A DNA stretch of 64,000 bases from Hanleya hanleyi (lineage: Eukaryota > Mollusca > Polyplacophora > Lepidopleurida > Hanleyidae), in assembly GCA_036873755.1 (NCBI GenBank), contig JAVTVY010033695.1, forward strand, positions 1 through 64,000, written 5' to 3'. The notes under the pieces are model-generated. The model searched no databases, was not told the origin of the DNA, and saw nothing but the letters and a program-made list of their open reading frames with translations. Position 1 is the first letter of the stretch. Each line of letters starts with the position of its first letter. Shown piece after piece: positions 11,222 through 23,650 of this stretch. Made by a program: the position numbers and the translations under genes.

Positions 11222-12185
11222 TTGGTTCATGAAAAGACATGGAATGACAGTGGAAATTTTAATGACCAGATTAATTAGATTTTTATCAGATTCTTATCTA
11301 TGATCATCATATAATTTGTAACAACTTAACAAATATATATGTACAATATGAGGTCCCATACCGAATTCACACCATTTTTTAATTTATCGTGAATTTACAA
11401 TGAATACATTTCTGGTGTTGCTTATTTAACTGCATATTCATCAAGTGGGAAAGTGCAGAGCGATATAATATGCACATCTATATACCAACAGTTACAACAC
11501 ACGGGTAAGATATACATTTGAAACAACGCAGGTAGCCGTTCATTAATAAGTAAGTATTCTCTACCATTTAGTTAATAGTATATGACTTATAGTATATGCA
11601 TATAAATCATCATCCACAAAGACAAATGGAACTGTTCCTTTTTTTAACCGTTTCCTCTTGACATATGAAGAGCATGAATTATGCTGTCATTTCAGAAAGT
11701 GTAGATAGCCACAGTTTGGAAAGAAATCTTTAACGCTTCATCTAAACAAAGGCTAACAAACCTGTTTATGAACCAGTCGCCTGAAGATATACCACAATTT
11801 GTACCCCCCGACTCACTCTCATCACCCTTAATTAACTGCTTAATTGGCCTTGGCATTATACCCCTGAAATGCTTTTAAAACGTTTAAGCTTTTTCTATTT
11901 CATCGTTAGCATATTAAATGGGTCCTCTCGTATCGTCGGTATATTTAAGTCTGTTTTTCACCAAGGGGGCATGCGTATGTTTTTTTTTCTTATAAAATCG
12001 ACGTTGCATTTTATGAAATTAATACCTTAGAGTAGCGATATAACTACTCTCATGATTCAAAATGAAAGTTGTATAAGGATACACGGAAATGGCTTTGCAC
12101 CGAATCTATAGGGCGTTTTTTTTTTCTTTTCGTTTTTTCTTTCAAAGGGGGGAGGGGGTCTTTCAAGAGGGGGGGGTGATCATAC
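11222..12185. other. No recognised gene
   Basis: AT-rich DNA with homopolymer tracts (T9 at about 12118) and G-rich GGGGGGAGGGGG-type runs near 12150. No coding or RNA signal seen. Confidence 0.5.
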
Positions 12186-12189
12186 TTGA

Positions 12190-13145
12190 GCCATGGTATG
12201 AACCTTCATACAAGTACGGTATGAGCTAGCCTACAAGTACCGTATGGGCCAGCATATAAGTACCATGACATAAACCAGCATGTAGGTAACATACTATGGT
12301 CCAACAGTAGGCCTATCGTACAATGAGCCAATAATACCGTACTATGAACCACATACAGGTACCGTTCTATGAACTAACAGTATCGTACCATGAACCAGTA
12401 TAGTATCGCATGAACCAAAAATACCATACTATGAACCAGCATACAGATACCGTTCTACGAACTAACAGTACCGTAATTCGAACCAGATTACATGTACCGT
12501 ACTCAGAACTCACAGTACCGTACTTCGAACCAAAAGTGCCGTACTATGAACCAGCATACATATACCATACTGTAAACCAACAATACCGTACTATGCACCA
12601 GCATTACCGTATGAACCAACAGTACCGTACTATGAACTGGTACCGTATTATGAGCCAACAGTAAACTGTACTATGGACCAACGATACCGTACCATGAACC
12701 AACAGTACCGTATGAACCAATGGTACCGCGCTATGAGTCAGAATACGGATACCAAACTATGAACCAACAGTACCGTATTATGAATCAACCACACCGTTCT
12801 ATGAACCAGCATACAATTAACGTTCTATGAACCAGCATACCAGTATATATAGCAGTGTAGAAGTACCGTATAAACCGCATGAACCAGCGTAGAAGAACCG
12901 TGTGCACCAGCGTAGAAGTAACATATGCACCAGCATACAACTGGTGTCTGGCTCGTCATACTTGAGGCATTTAAATGGGTATTAAACAGCATACAAGTAC
13001 CGTATAAACAAGCCTGCAATCACCCTATAAACCAGCATATAGGTACAGTATGAATCATCATAGCGCATGAGCCAGCATATATGCCGTATAAACAGCACAC
13101 GTACAGTATGAACCAGCATACATTGTATGCATGGTATATGTAACG
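12190..13145. repeat. Degenerate minisatellite built on TATGAACCAGCATA / GTACCGTA
   Basis: Dozens of variants of 'ACCGTACTATGAACCA' and 'ATGAACCAGCATAC' recur every 20-40 bp, with many indels. An 84-codon ORF at 12410-12664 simply reads the repeat and I do not treat it as a gene. Confidence 0.9.
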
Positions 13146-13219
13146 TACACGATATGAAGCTTTGTGTTACTCATACAGGAACCTTAGATGGGCTTCTCCG
13201 TGCTTTATCCATACATGTA

Positions 13220-13500
13220 CGACTGTCTGAAATATCATAAGCTCATTTTCAGTACCGGTGGCTGGAAATTTTATGGAGTAGTTAAGCTCATTCTCAGGAG
13301 TGATATCTTCACCCAATGATGTTGGTCATCCGCGGTAGATTTACCCAATAGGATTAACTCAGTTCTTTACCCGAGGATTAGCTCATTTTCAGTACCGATA
13401 GTTAATACGTTGTCCTGTAGTAAACTAACTCATCTCAATTAGAGTGTTATCCTTTGGATTCAGTTCATTTTCAGAAGTAGATCTTTCGAGCAGCGTTGGA
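13220..13500. repeat. Degenerate repeat with AGCTCATTTTCAGTACCG
   Basis: Four imperfect occurrences of AGCTCATT(T/C)TCAG lie between about 13236 and 13475, spaced roughly 50-100 bp, in the gap between the two minisatellites. Confidence 0.55.
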
Positions 13501-13539
13501 AGCCTACTCGGCCTGCGAATAACCAAGTTCTCTTTCGGG

Positions 13540-14045
13540 CGAGGAGTTCTGGAGTTTAACGGAATGAAGGGGGTTCAGGAGTTTAACGGAATGAACGGAG
13601 TTCAGGAGTTTAACTGAATGAACGGAGTTCATGTGTGTAAGGGAATGAACGGAGTTCATGAGTTCAAAGAAATAAACGGAGTTCAGGAGATTAACGGAAT
13701 GTACGGAGTTCAGGTGTGTAACCGAATGAACGGAGTTCAAGAATTCAACGGAATGTACGGAGTTCAGGAGATTAACAGAATGAACGGAGTTCAGGAGTTT
13801 AACGGAATGAACGGAGTTCAGGAGTTTAACGGAATGAACGGAGTTCAGGTGTGTAACGGAATGAACGTAGTTCAGGAGTTCAACGGAACGAAGAGAGTTC
13901 AGGAGATCACGGAATGAATGGAGTTCAGGGGTTTGAAGGAGTGAACGGAGTTCAGGTGTGTAACGGAATGAACGGAGTTCAGGATTTCAACGGAATGAAG
14001 GGAGTTCAGGAGATTAACGGAATGAAAGGAGTTCAGGAGTTTGCT
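13540..14045. repeat. 27-bp-period minisatellite (GGAGTTCAGGAGTTTAACG...)
   Basis: About 18 units of GGAGTTCAGGAGTTTAACG plus GAATGAAC. Because 27 is a multiple of three, both strands stay open (13618-13917 plus gives a repeating MNGVQEFNG; 13504-13740 minus is also open). The ORFs are explained by the period and are not good evidence for a protein. Confidence 0.92.
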
Positions 14046-14920
14046 ACCTGCTATTGTATACTACTTCTTCAACATTGAACAGCGAATTTGATCAAAATGA
14101 AAGAACTTAAATTCTGCAATCTAGCCACACATCAAGTTATCTAACTGAAACAGAGGTATTCTCTGAATCGCCAGCCAGGCGTACAGACTTCAATTATGAG
14201 TGATTAACAGTGTCAATTAAGGAATCACAATTAACAGAAAAGCTGACCTTTATTGAGAACAATTGAACACGCCAAATTCACCCAAGTGTGTTGATATTTG
14301 ACACAAACAAGCCCGAGGCCATACATGTCATTATTATGCGTGAAAAGATTGCACTTTCAAAGAATCTGATAAACTGGCGTTAATTATCATTTAACTTATC
14401 AGTTTCCACTTAATTAGCACACATTTGGTCGTCTTTTAGGGATTGCATTGTAACAACAACTTTAACATTCAGATAAATAATTGACAGAGCTAGACAGAGA
14501 GAAAGAAAAGAAAAAAGGGCCGGTGAATTTTTGTTTCCCTGATGACCTCCAGGTATAGAAAAGATATGAAGGTCGACCCTATAGAGCGGGACGATTTAAT
14601 AGCGTATCACCCATTATCGTTAGGTTTTTTTCCTGATGCCATTAAGGCAAAATGATAAGTGCCACCGTTTAATTGAAAGATGTAATCAAAAATGTGGAGT
14701 TGATATAATTTTAAAGAAGTATAATAACACCTGGGTCTATTCATATTAGCCCCATATAACACATGTTAAACCATATTCTAAATAAAACGTATTTTACCTT
14801 ATAAAAACGATTTCCAATTCAATATTTATGAGTATTAACGAGGAAAGCCGATAATCGGGACATATTTACTGTCGAAAACCGTGTCTAGCTGTCGAAACTG
14901 ACGCCCGTGCGGGTTTAGTG
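14046..14920. other. No recognised gene
   Basis: AT-rich, non-repetitive sequence between two minisatellites. No ORF of note. Confidence 0.5.
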
Positions 14921-15662
14921 TTTGACCGTGAAAAACAGTCCCCCCTCCCCACCATGGTCTTGGTCAGTGTTTGGCTTTCGAAAATTATCCAGCGTGTGGC
15001 CTTGATCAGTGTTTGACGGTCTTAAATTGGCCACAGTGTGGTCTTGGTCAGTGTTTGACTGTCGAAAATTGGTCAACGTGAATGTGGTCTTTATTCAGTG
15101 TAACTTTCGAAAATTGGTCATCGTTTGGTCTTGGTAAGTGTTTGACAGTCGTAAATTGGCCAACGTGAATGTAGTGTTTGGCCAACGTATGGTCTTGGTC
15201 AATGTTTGACTGTCGAAAATTGACCAAGGTGCATATGTTGTCTTTGGTCAGCGTGACTTTCGAAAATTCGTCAACGTTTAATCTTGGTTAGTATTTCAGA
15301 GTCGTAAATTGGTCTAAGTGTGGTCTTGATTAGTATTTGACTGTCGAAATTGGCCAACGTTCATGTGTTACTTGGTCAGTGTGACTTTCGAAATTTGGCA
15401 AACATATGGTCTTGGTCAATGTTTGTCTGTCGACAATTGACTAAGGTGCATGTGGTTTTGGTCAGTCTGACTTTCGAAAATTTGTCAACGTGTAATCTTG
15501 GTCTGTGTTTGACAGTCCTAAATTGGTTAAAGTGACTGTCGAAACTGGCCAACGTGCATGTCGGTTTGGTCAGTGTGACTTTCGAAAATACTCAACCTGT
15601 GGTCTTGGTCAGTGTTTGACTGTCGAAAACTGACCAAGGTGCATGTGGTCTTGGTCAGTGTG
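14920..15662. repeat. ~42-bp-motif minisatellite, left part
   Basis: Tandem variants of CTTGGTCAGTGTTTGACTG, TCGAAAATTGGCCAACGTG and CAAGGTGCATGTGGTC, in changing order, giving a composite array. It is interrupted at 15663 by a Naiad fragment and resumes at 16426. Confidence 0.95.
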
Positions 15663-16425
15663 ACAGGCACATCGTATTTAGACCTATATCTCTTTAAAAA
15701 TGAAGCGGGCCTTCTCTCTCGTCGACTATGACAAAAGAGATGATTACAATTTCGAAATCATAAACTATCGCTTTCTGGACAGTAATATTCCAGTGGGACC
15801 TGCATATGGCGTATACATATCACGCCTAGTAGCATTTGCTAGATCCTGTGTTAAATGTGGCGATTTTAATCAACGTCACAAAACATTGTTGTAGAAACTT
15901 ATAAAACAGGGCTACACCACCAAGCGCCTCCACTCAAAGTTTCTCAAATTTGGCGATACATATCGCATGCTGATAGCAAAATACGAGCGTAGCGTGCAAG
16001 ATCTATGGCGTTACGTTTCGTAACTTGTGCCTAATTCCGCTTAACCCGGGGCTAGGGGCAGTATGAACCCATGTACTTTAAGATCCTCATGGTACTTACA
16101 TGAGCAGTCACAATCAAAGCGTGACTGAGATACATCATTATTTAGATGACGACTTTACAACGAATATTCTGGATTAAGAATACTGATCAGCGATACGGAT
16201 TTGATATTTTTGGAACATCATGATGTCTTGCCGGCATCATTGAAAACTGTTGACCGCTTCTCTCTTGCAGCAAACAAGCCTATGTTTATGAATACTATGA
16301 TTGTCTTTTTGAATTTGGTGCTAATACTGTTATATGGAATATGGAATAGGTCTTTGGATTATGGACGCGGATAGTCTCTAATGGACGACGGCTGAATTAT
16401 GAATGACGGACCAGACGCTTGTAAT
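15663..16425 (+). mobile_element. Naiad-like element, copy 3, inserted in minisatellite
   Basis: A 5'-truncated copy begins in the RT coding region at ACAGGCACATC and ends at the family 3' terminus GACGCTTGTAAT at 16425. The minisatellite reads ...GGTCAGTGTGAC on the left and TTCCAAAATTGGCC on the right. Compared with uninterrupted units (GTGTGAC followed by TTTCGAAAATTGG), the insertion point is clean and no long target duplication is seen. The remaining RT C-terminus (about 15700-16022) has an internal TAG at 15892-15894. At the nucleotide level it is close to copies 1 and 2. Confidence 0.93.
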
Positions 16426-18960
16426 TTCCAAAATTGGCCATCGTGTGCTCATGGTAAGTGTTTGAAGGTCGTAAATTGCCCAACGTGCATGTGGTCTTCA
16501 TCAGTGTGACTTTCGAAAATTGGTCAACGTGTAATCTTGGTCAGTGTTTGACAGTCCTAAATTGGTCTAACTGTGGTCTTGGTTAGTATTTGACTGTCGA
16601 AATTGGCCAACATGCTTGTGGTTTTGGTCAGTGTGACTTAAAATTGCTCAACGTGTGGTCTTGGTCTGTCTTTGGTAAATGAGTGGCTGTCGAAAATTGG
16701 CCAACGTATGGTCTGGGTGAGTGTTTGACTGTCGTGAATTGACCTACCTATGGGCTTGGTCAGCCAAATTGACCAAAGTGTGGTCTTGGTCAGTGTTTGA
16801 CTGTCGTAAATTGACCATCGTGTGGTCTTGGTCAGTGTATGACAGCCGTAAATTGGTCAAAGTTCAGTGTGACTTTCGAAAATTGGCCATCGTTTGATCT
16901 TGGTAAGTGTTTGGCAGTCGTAAATTGACCGAAGTGAATGTGGTATTTGGTCAATGCGACTTTCTAAATTTGGCAACATGTAATCTTGGTAAGTGTTTGA
17001 CTGTCGAAAATTAACCAAGGTGCATGTGGTCTTTGGTCGGTGTGACTTTCGAAAATTGAAAAACGTGTAATCTTGGTCAATGTTTGACAGTCGTAAATTG
17101 GTCTAAGTGTGGTCTTGGTCAGTGTTTGACTGTCGCGAATCGACCAAAGTGCATGAGATCTTTCTTCAGTGTGACTTCGAAAATGGCCATCGTGTGGTCA
17201 TGGTAAGTGTTTGACGGTCGTAAATTGGCCAACGTGCATGTGGTATTTGGTCAGTGTAACTTGCGAAATTTGGCCAACGTATGGTTGGAAAATTGACCAA
17301 GGTACATGTGGTCTTCATCAGGGTGACTTTCGAAAATTGCTCAACGTGTAATCTTGGTCAGTGTTTGACAGTCCTAAATTGATCTAAGTGTGATCTTTAG
17401 TATTTTACTGTCGAAATTGGCCAACGTGCATGTGGTTTTGGTCAGTGTGACTTTTGACAATTGCACAACGTGTGGTCTTGGTCTTTGTTTGGTCAGTGAG
17501 TGGCTGTCGAAAATTGGCCAACGTTAGGTCTGGGTGAGTGTTTGACTGTCGTAAATTGACCTACCTATGTTCTTGGTCCGTAAAATTGACCAAAGTTTGG
17601 TCTTGGTCAGTGTTTGACTGTCGTAAATTAACCATCGTGTGGTCTTGTTCAGTGTTTGACAATCGTAAATTGGCTAACGTGAATGTGGTATTTGGTCAGT
17701 GTGACTTTCTTAATTTGGCCAACGTATGGTCTTGGTCAATGTTTGACTGTCGAAAATTGACCAAGATGCATGTGGTGGTTGGTCAGTGTTACTTTCGAAA
17801 ATTGGTCAACCTGTAATCTTGGTCAGTGTTTGACAGTCGTAAATTGGTCTAAGTGTGGTCTTGATTAGTATTTGACTGTCGAAATTGGCCAACGTGCATA
17901 TGGTTTTTGTCAGCGTAGCTTTCGAAAATTGGTCAACGTGTTGTCTTGGTCAGTGTTTGACTGTCGAAAATTGACCAAGGTGCATGTGGTCTTGGTCAGT
18001 GTAACTTACGAAAATTGTCCATCGTGTGGTCATGGTAAGTGTTTGAAGGTCGTAAATTGGCGAACGTGCATGTGATATTTGGTCAGTGTAATTTTCAAAA
18101 GTTGGTCAACGTATGGTCTTGGTCAACGTTTGACTGTCGAAAATTGACCAAGGTGCATGTGGTTTTGGTCAGTGTGACTTTCGAAAATTGCTCAACGTAT
18201 GATCTCGGTCTGTCTTTGGTCAGTGAGTGGCTGTCGAAAATTGGCCAACGTATGGTCTGGGTCAGTGTTTGACTGTCGTCAATTGACCGACCTACCTGTG
18301 GTCTTGGTGAGTCAAATTGACCAAAGGGTGAACTTGGTCAGTGTTTGACTGTCGTAAATTGACCATCGTGTGGTCTTGGTCAGTGTATGACAGCCATAAA
18401 TTGGTCAAAGTTTGATCTTTGGCAGTATTTCACTGTCGAAATTTGACGAACGTGCTTGTGATCTTTTCGAAAATTGGCCAACATGTGGTCTTCGTCAGTG
18501 TTTGACTGTCGGAAATTGGCAAACGTGTGGTCTTATTCAGTGTGACTGTCGAAATTGGCCAACGTGTGGCCTTGGTCAGTGTTTGACTGTTAGAAATTTG
18601 ATCTTGGTCAGTGTTTTTCGTTAACTGGCCAACGTCTGGTCCTTATCAATGTGACTGCCGAAAATTAGACAACATATCCGTATCCGACTGAGCTGCAAAT
18701 ATTTGGCGAACCAGATGTGACCTATCTGCGAACTGTACCGTTCACCACTGAAATTCACCTAATGTTCGCTTGGTTTTTTGACTTTTATTTTGCGAATATT
18801 GTGTGAACAGTCACAACAAGTAGGCCCTATTTGTCAATTGGTCAATGTGCGGTCTTGGTCAGTGTTTGATTGTCGAAAATTGGTCAACATTTGGTCTTGG
18901 TCAGTGTGACTGTCGAAATCTGGTCGAGGTTTAGTCTTGGTCAGAGTCTGGCTGTCGAAA
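16426..18960. repeat. ~42-bp-motif minisatellite, right part
   Basis: This continues the 14.9-15.66 kb array with the same motifs and a higher-order order that partly repeats (for example blocks near 16430-16860 resemble blocks near 17900-18400). A non-repeat interruption lies at about 18670-18825. ORFs in it (17538-17816, 18039-18272 and others) only reflect the repeat. Confidence 0.95.
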
Positions 18961-21900
18961 AGTGGCCATCAGATGGCCTTGGTCAATGTTTGGCTGTCGA
19001 AAATTGGCTCTCGTGTGGTCATTGTTTGTGACTGACAATTCGAGAGTATTAACATACATAACTGGGTGCATTTTCCCGCCGGGAAATTTAAAACAGTCTT
19101 CAAACTATCTCCCATTGCAGGCGGGTTTGAACATCTGTTCATGTCCATGTTCTGGGGCTGGTCTCTCAAACTGACATATGTCTCGTAATCAGTATAATGA
19201 AGGCGCTGTCGGTGAAGCAGCGGAGATTGATGAGCATTCGCGGTATGACTCTAGTTTAAGTTCTTCAACGTGTGAAATGAATGGATTCTAGTCATAATGA
19301 ATCACCGGAAAGTAGTCTTTATTAAAGCGGAATTCATTACGCATCACATTTGTTAAACAAATCGATTAGACGGGCATAGAAACCGGCTTTGGTTATGTAC
19401 GAATTTTGAGGACTTTGAGGAGATTTCTTCTTTATTCTCCATACTGCATGTATTCATTTGCATAAAATTAGAATTTTTAAAATTCTTATCGGGAATTAAT
19501 TCCAAAAAAGGTCTATAAATGTATATCGTTCGCAGAGAAGGAAACCATAGACAGAGGCAATGTTACAAAAGGCTATCGAGGAAGCAAACTATAAGATTCT
19601 TAGAGTCTGGATTTCAAGAGAGTAGGGTTGTTGTTCTCTCTCTGCTTTTACGACCTTGGGATTAGGGAGGAAATCATGTCTGGGCATACATAAACTATTT
19701 GAGGGCCATTCTGGCGTGAAGAGAAGGCGTTACTTTGTCACATGGCTGGCAAGCATCAGGCGGGATGAGTGACACTCACAGGCAAAGCTTGATGAGAATA
19801 ACAGCTTGTGTGTCCGGTCTTTTTTCTTTCTTGGCTCATTGCCTGTACTCATCTCGGGTTTTGCCGCGAACAGTTTATTTTCTTCAGCTGTTGGCTATTT
19901 TTTAAAGATTTCGATTTCATCACTCAGTATATGCGCAAATTTGTAATTACGTTTAGAGGGGAAAGACGCTAACTTCTCACCGAATAACATTAATGGACGG
20001 GAAGCAATTGGATATATCGCGTTTTAAACGCTCGCTGCTATGTATAGATTCTGGGCGTATGTGGAGGCTAATAGTACTTGGTTCCTCTTACTGATCTGAA
20101 GAAATATGGTTAAAATACCACAAGGTTCAGATTGGGTAACAGTGAAGCTAGATCAGCTTCCATAGGAATCTAAGGCACCAGCAAACTGATGATTTATTAA
20201 TCACATACTCCAGAAAATTAAAGAGATAAAACTCTAATTGTATGTAGATATGCTTATATAATGTGGTGTAATGTTTTGTTTCTTTATTTTTCTGTAATAT
20301 ATACTCTAATGATATGCAGATGCTTATATAGTGTAGTGTAATGTTTTGTTTCTTTATTTTTTTGTAATATATGTGATTAGAAATTCATCAGTTACGAGTG
20401 CCTTATACTGAACAGCAACCAAGGTTGTCAGGGAAATCCAGTTTGCGATATCTGCGTTAAACAACAGAATGTCTGGTTTTATCATTTTCACAGTGAAGTC
20501 TACTGCCAATGCTAGTGTGGTTGAAATGAGAATAGCGAATCCCCCAAAACTGATGTAATTTGATAGGTGTTATTTTATAGCCTATTAGCTAGCTTATTAC
20601 GACAGTCTATCGCGGTTTAAATATCGACAGTTTGTATTGACCCGGTATCTCGACACAATCTTTAGACCTAAGACCTCGCCTGGCCTTACAACACTATCCA
20701 TGGTTAAAAAAACCTGAAACTTGTGTCACGAAATCTTTAGCTTTTTTTCTGCTGGCGTCGAGAAATCTCGAGCCTTTTCTATCGCCGGCTAATAACGCGC
20801 ATTATATTCGCATGGTCGGTGAAGGGAGGCGAACAATCGAAGCTGTCTAGAAAAGAAGATCACTTCAAACTGTTTCTCATACAAACCAGCGCAAGTCTAA
20901 ATTTGGATGGAAAAAAATCCATTACATATAGCAAAACATCGATATTGCACATTACAACACACCCAGACAGCGTGAAAGACGCAAGCAATAAGCGAGAATT
21001 TATATTCTTCAATTTAAGCGACAGATGAACTGCCGAACATACGCCATGTATACTCTATACGGTCTGATTTATTATGAAGCGACGACCTGAAACGAACGCA
21101 AACCGGACCTAGATAATGACAGCGTTAGTAATATCGCCTACAATTTAATCCGAGTGCGGCATGCGTGTGATATATCCCGCAGAAGGTATAATGTTCTCTA
21201 CCATGGGGGATAACTGGCTGTGGTTATATAGAAAAGCTTGGCGACACAGCTAGCTACGGTTGGCTGAGTTTGGATTAAGGAGCGAGCATGGGACTGAAAA
21301 GCGCTGTCCGGGGTATCGCACTATTGTAATTTTGTGGGTCTAGAGAAAAGCAGAGAGCTTCGTTTGACACTTTTCATCTTCAGATGGTCCTGCTCGTTAC
21401 GGTAACGCCCGCTGACACTGTGCGTGGCAAATGCCCGGCGGCATCAAGACCAGACAAAATGAAAAGGTGCACGCGGTATTGTATTGATAGCCCGGGGACC
21501 GTATACGGCAGAGTACCGTCGTGTGAAAAGCCACCAATAACAAACCATATACGTTGCACTGTTTTTCCACAAATCTATCCCTCTTCACTTGAATGCTCCG
21601 GGACCCGCGGGCAGAAAATGACTACATTTTTTCTCCTAAACTCGCCTTCTAATAAATACTTGTGTTTTCTCTTTCGCCACCGTTCGCCCTGGACGAACCC
21701 CTGACTGTTCTGATGCTTTCTCCATCCACCGCAGCTGTACCATCATCGACAAGCCTAAGTGAGTCTTCAAACTGCGGAAGAATGTGGGGCTCCTGAAGGT
21801 GTATTTCGAATATCGCGATATCCAGTAGGGCCGCGACTGCCATACATCGCTTCGATTTCTTAACTTATGGGAATGTATTGTCAGATAATTTGGAAGAATA

Positions 21901-23400
21901 TGTATGTTAGGCTCGCCTATATAAATTTGAAATGCTGGGAGATCTTGGAAAGCGAGCGGTGGGGTGGTGAAGGCTAGCTGACATGTTTCTGACATCCCTG
22001 TTAAGAGATAAAGGCTTACTGATGCGGGATAATGACGAGAACTGACGACGGCCATCGAGACCGTTCCTCAGCCGGCAGAAAATCGATTACCCCTGTATCC
22101 CACTGTAGCCCGCATCTTAGTCTAGTCTTCCTATTGCCGAACAATATTCATGCATACTCACTGCACAGCAGACCGTCAACCCATTCATTTCATTTCCATC
22201 TTATTTCACTGCCTTTCGTCCCGTGAAATGAAATTCGCGCATAATTCACACGCCGTATTTAAACGTTTAGATAAGACCAGCACGCAGTCCGGGAAGTGAT
22301 TTTCTTGAGAGGAAAAAAAATATATGGAGAAAAAAATAGATGGAAGCAAAGCCAGTCAGCTTCTAAATTTTGGTACATATGTAAAGCAAATAACCACGAG
22401 CATTATACGGTCAATACCTGGATAATATTCCATAAATGTGAGAGGGAGATCATTGCTGCCCAGTGCATTGTATTACCAAAGACGGACGCTGCAAAATAAA
22501 ACTCTCGACAATTCCTTGGATCTTAAGGCTGTCGTTTTGATGAATTGCTCGCTGTACTACATTGAGAACCAATACGCCTGACTTGGGTTTCGGTTCTTTC
22601 GCCTTCTTTAACTATAATCAATACATTTCACCATCCAGACGTCTGTGTGTTTGTAAACTGCATTTCTTTTATTAGAGTACTTATATCAGGTGAAGGCATT
22701 TTCGGTCGATACTTCACGTAGGAACTATTGTCTGGGTCGCTGAAAAGGCACAGGTCTAGACACATTGTTGTCGCCGGACTTGGCTATTGTATGCATTGTC
22801 TCGTGATGCTTACATGAAGTATGAACCGCATTTTCAGTAGACCCAATTTCATCTTTGCTCTTTAATAGTATGTTCCCTAGAGCAGAGTCTATTTAATAGC
22901 TCTTTCGAAGTTCTGTTGAATTAAGCTTAAAGGAAACACCAGATGACAATGTTCATGAGAAGAAAGTGCTCGGAATTCCATGTACAATGTCGTTCAAATA
23001 ACCTATCAAAATTGCACCAACCCCAATATATTAAGTGCAATCATAATCTCTTCTGCGAATTTAGATTTCTCATTGGGGTTCCCCTTTAACCATGATTGCC
23101 ACCCAACCCTACAGCCCGTCAGATTATCTCCCTTTTAGGTCACATAGACGTCATGTTGAAAAGGACATCAATTGTTATTTCTAATATTGAACCTCTCAAA
23201 AATGGAACAGAGCGAAATGTGTTGCATTGAAACCGCATATGCAAATTAAGTTGTCGATGTCATACGTTAACGTCAAGATATTGGATGCAGGCAAAGCTGG
23301 TTGCAGTCAATCAGAATACGCAATACACATCAGTTGGGTGGGGAGATAACTCGCTTCAAAGATCCGCCGCTGACTGCTTCACTAGCGAAGATGAAAACCA
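18961..23400. other. 4.4 kb without a recognisable gene
   Basis: Unique-looking sequence. Visible items: TTCCCGCCGGGAA palindrome at about 19074, a 71-bp tandem duplication at 20231-20372, and overlapping ORFs at 21384-22055 on both strands (106 aa plus, 139 aa minus from a non-ATG start, 64 aa minus). None has a motif I recognise. The 21649-21843 minus frame (FEIHLQEPHILPQFEDSLRLV) is the most protein-like, but I cannot support a gene. Confidence 0.5.
20231..20372. repeat. 71-bp tandem duplication
   Basis: Unit 1 (20231-20302) and unit 2 (20303-20372) both begin ACTCTAAT and end GTAATATAT. They share ATGTTTTGTTTCTTTATTTT and differ by a few substitutions and indels. Confidence 0.9.
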
Positions 23401-23424
23401 CATTAGTAGTAGTAAAACCTCGTT

Positions 23425-23528
23425 TTCGTACCCATTCAGGAGCAGATAACTCTTGTTTGGGGAAGCCACGGAAAATTATCTCCCCTGATCCGGTGACATC
23501 AAACTCGGTCAAAGGTCAATTCCGGGTC
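23425..23528 (+). repeat. Left inverted repeat of the zinc-finger module
   Basis: This is the reverse complement of 26574-26678 with scattered mismatches. Shared blocks are TTCGTACCCATTCAGGAG, GATAACTCTTGTTT, ATCTCCCCTGATCCGGTGAC and GGTCAAAGGTCA. Weaker similarity may continue outward. The pair encloses about 3.0 kb with the duplicated zinc-finger ORF. Confidence 0.85.
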
Positions 23529-23650
23529 TGCATCGGCTTCTTTTGGTACACCCACACCTGGCGCGTGCGCATGTGTGCGATGACGTCACTTCCGAAGATG
23601 TCCGGTGATGAAATCACTTTCATCAAGGGTCAAGGGCTAATGGTCAAAAA

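Noticed and set aside
13618..13917. MNGVQEFNG-repeat protein
   Set aside because: Product of a 27-bp minisatellite. The opposite strand is open too.
14920..18960. CRISPR-like array
   Set aside because: Adjacent degenerate repeats without unique spacers, in eukaryotic DNA. It is a minisatellite.
21384..22055. Overlapping ORFs on both strands, one protein-like (FEIHLQEPHILPQFEDS)
   Set aside because: No family, no convincing start or splice signals; kept only as a remark.
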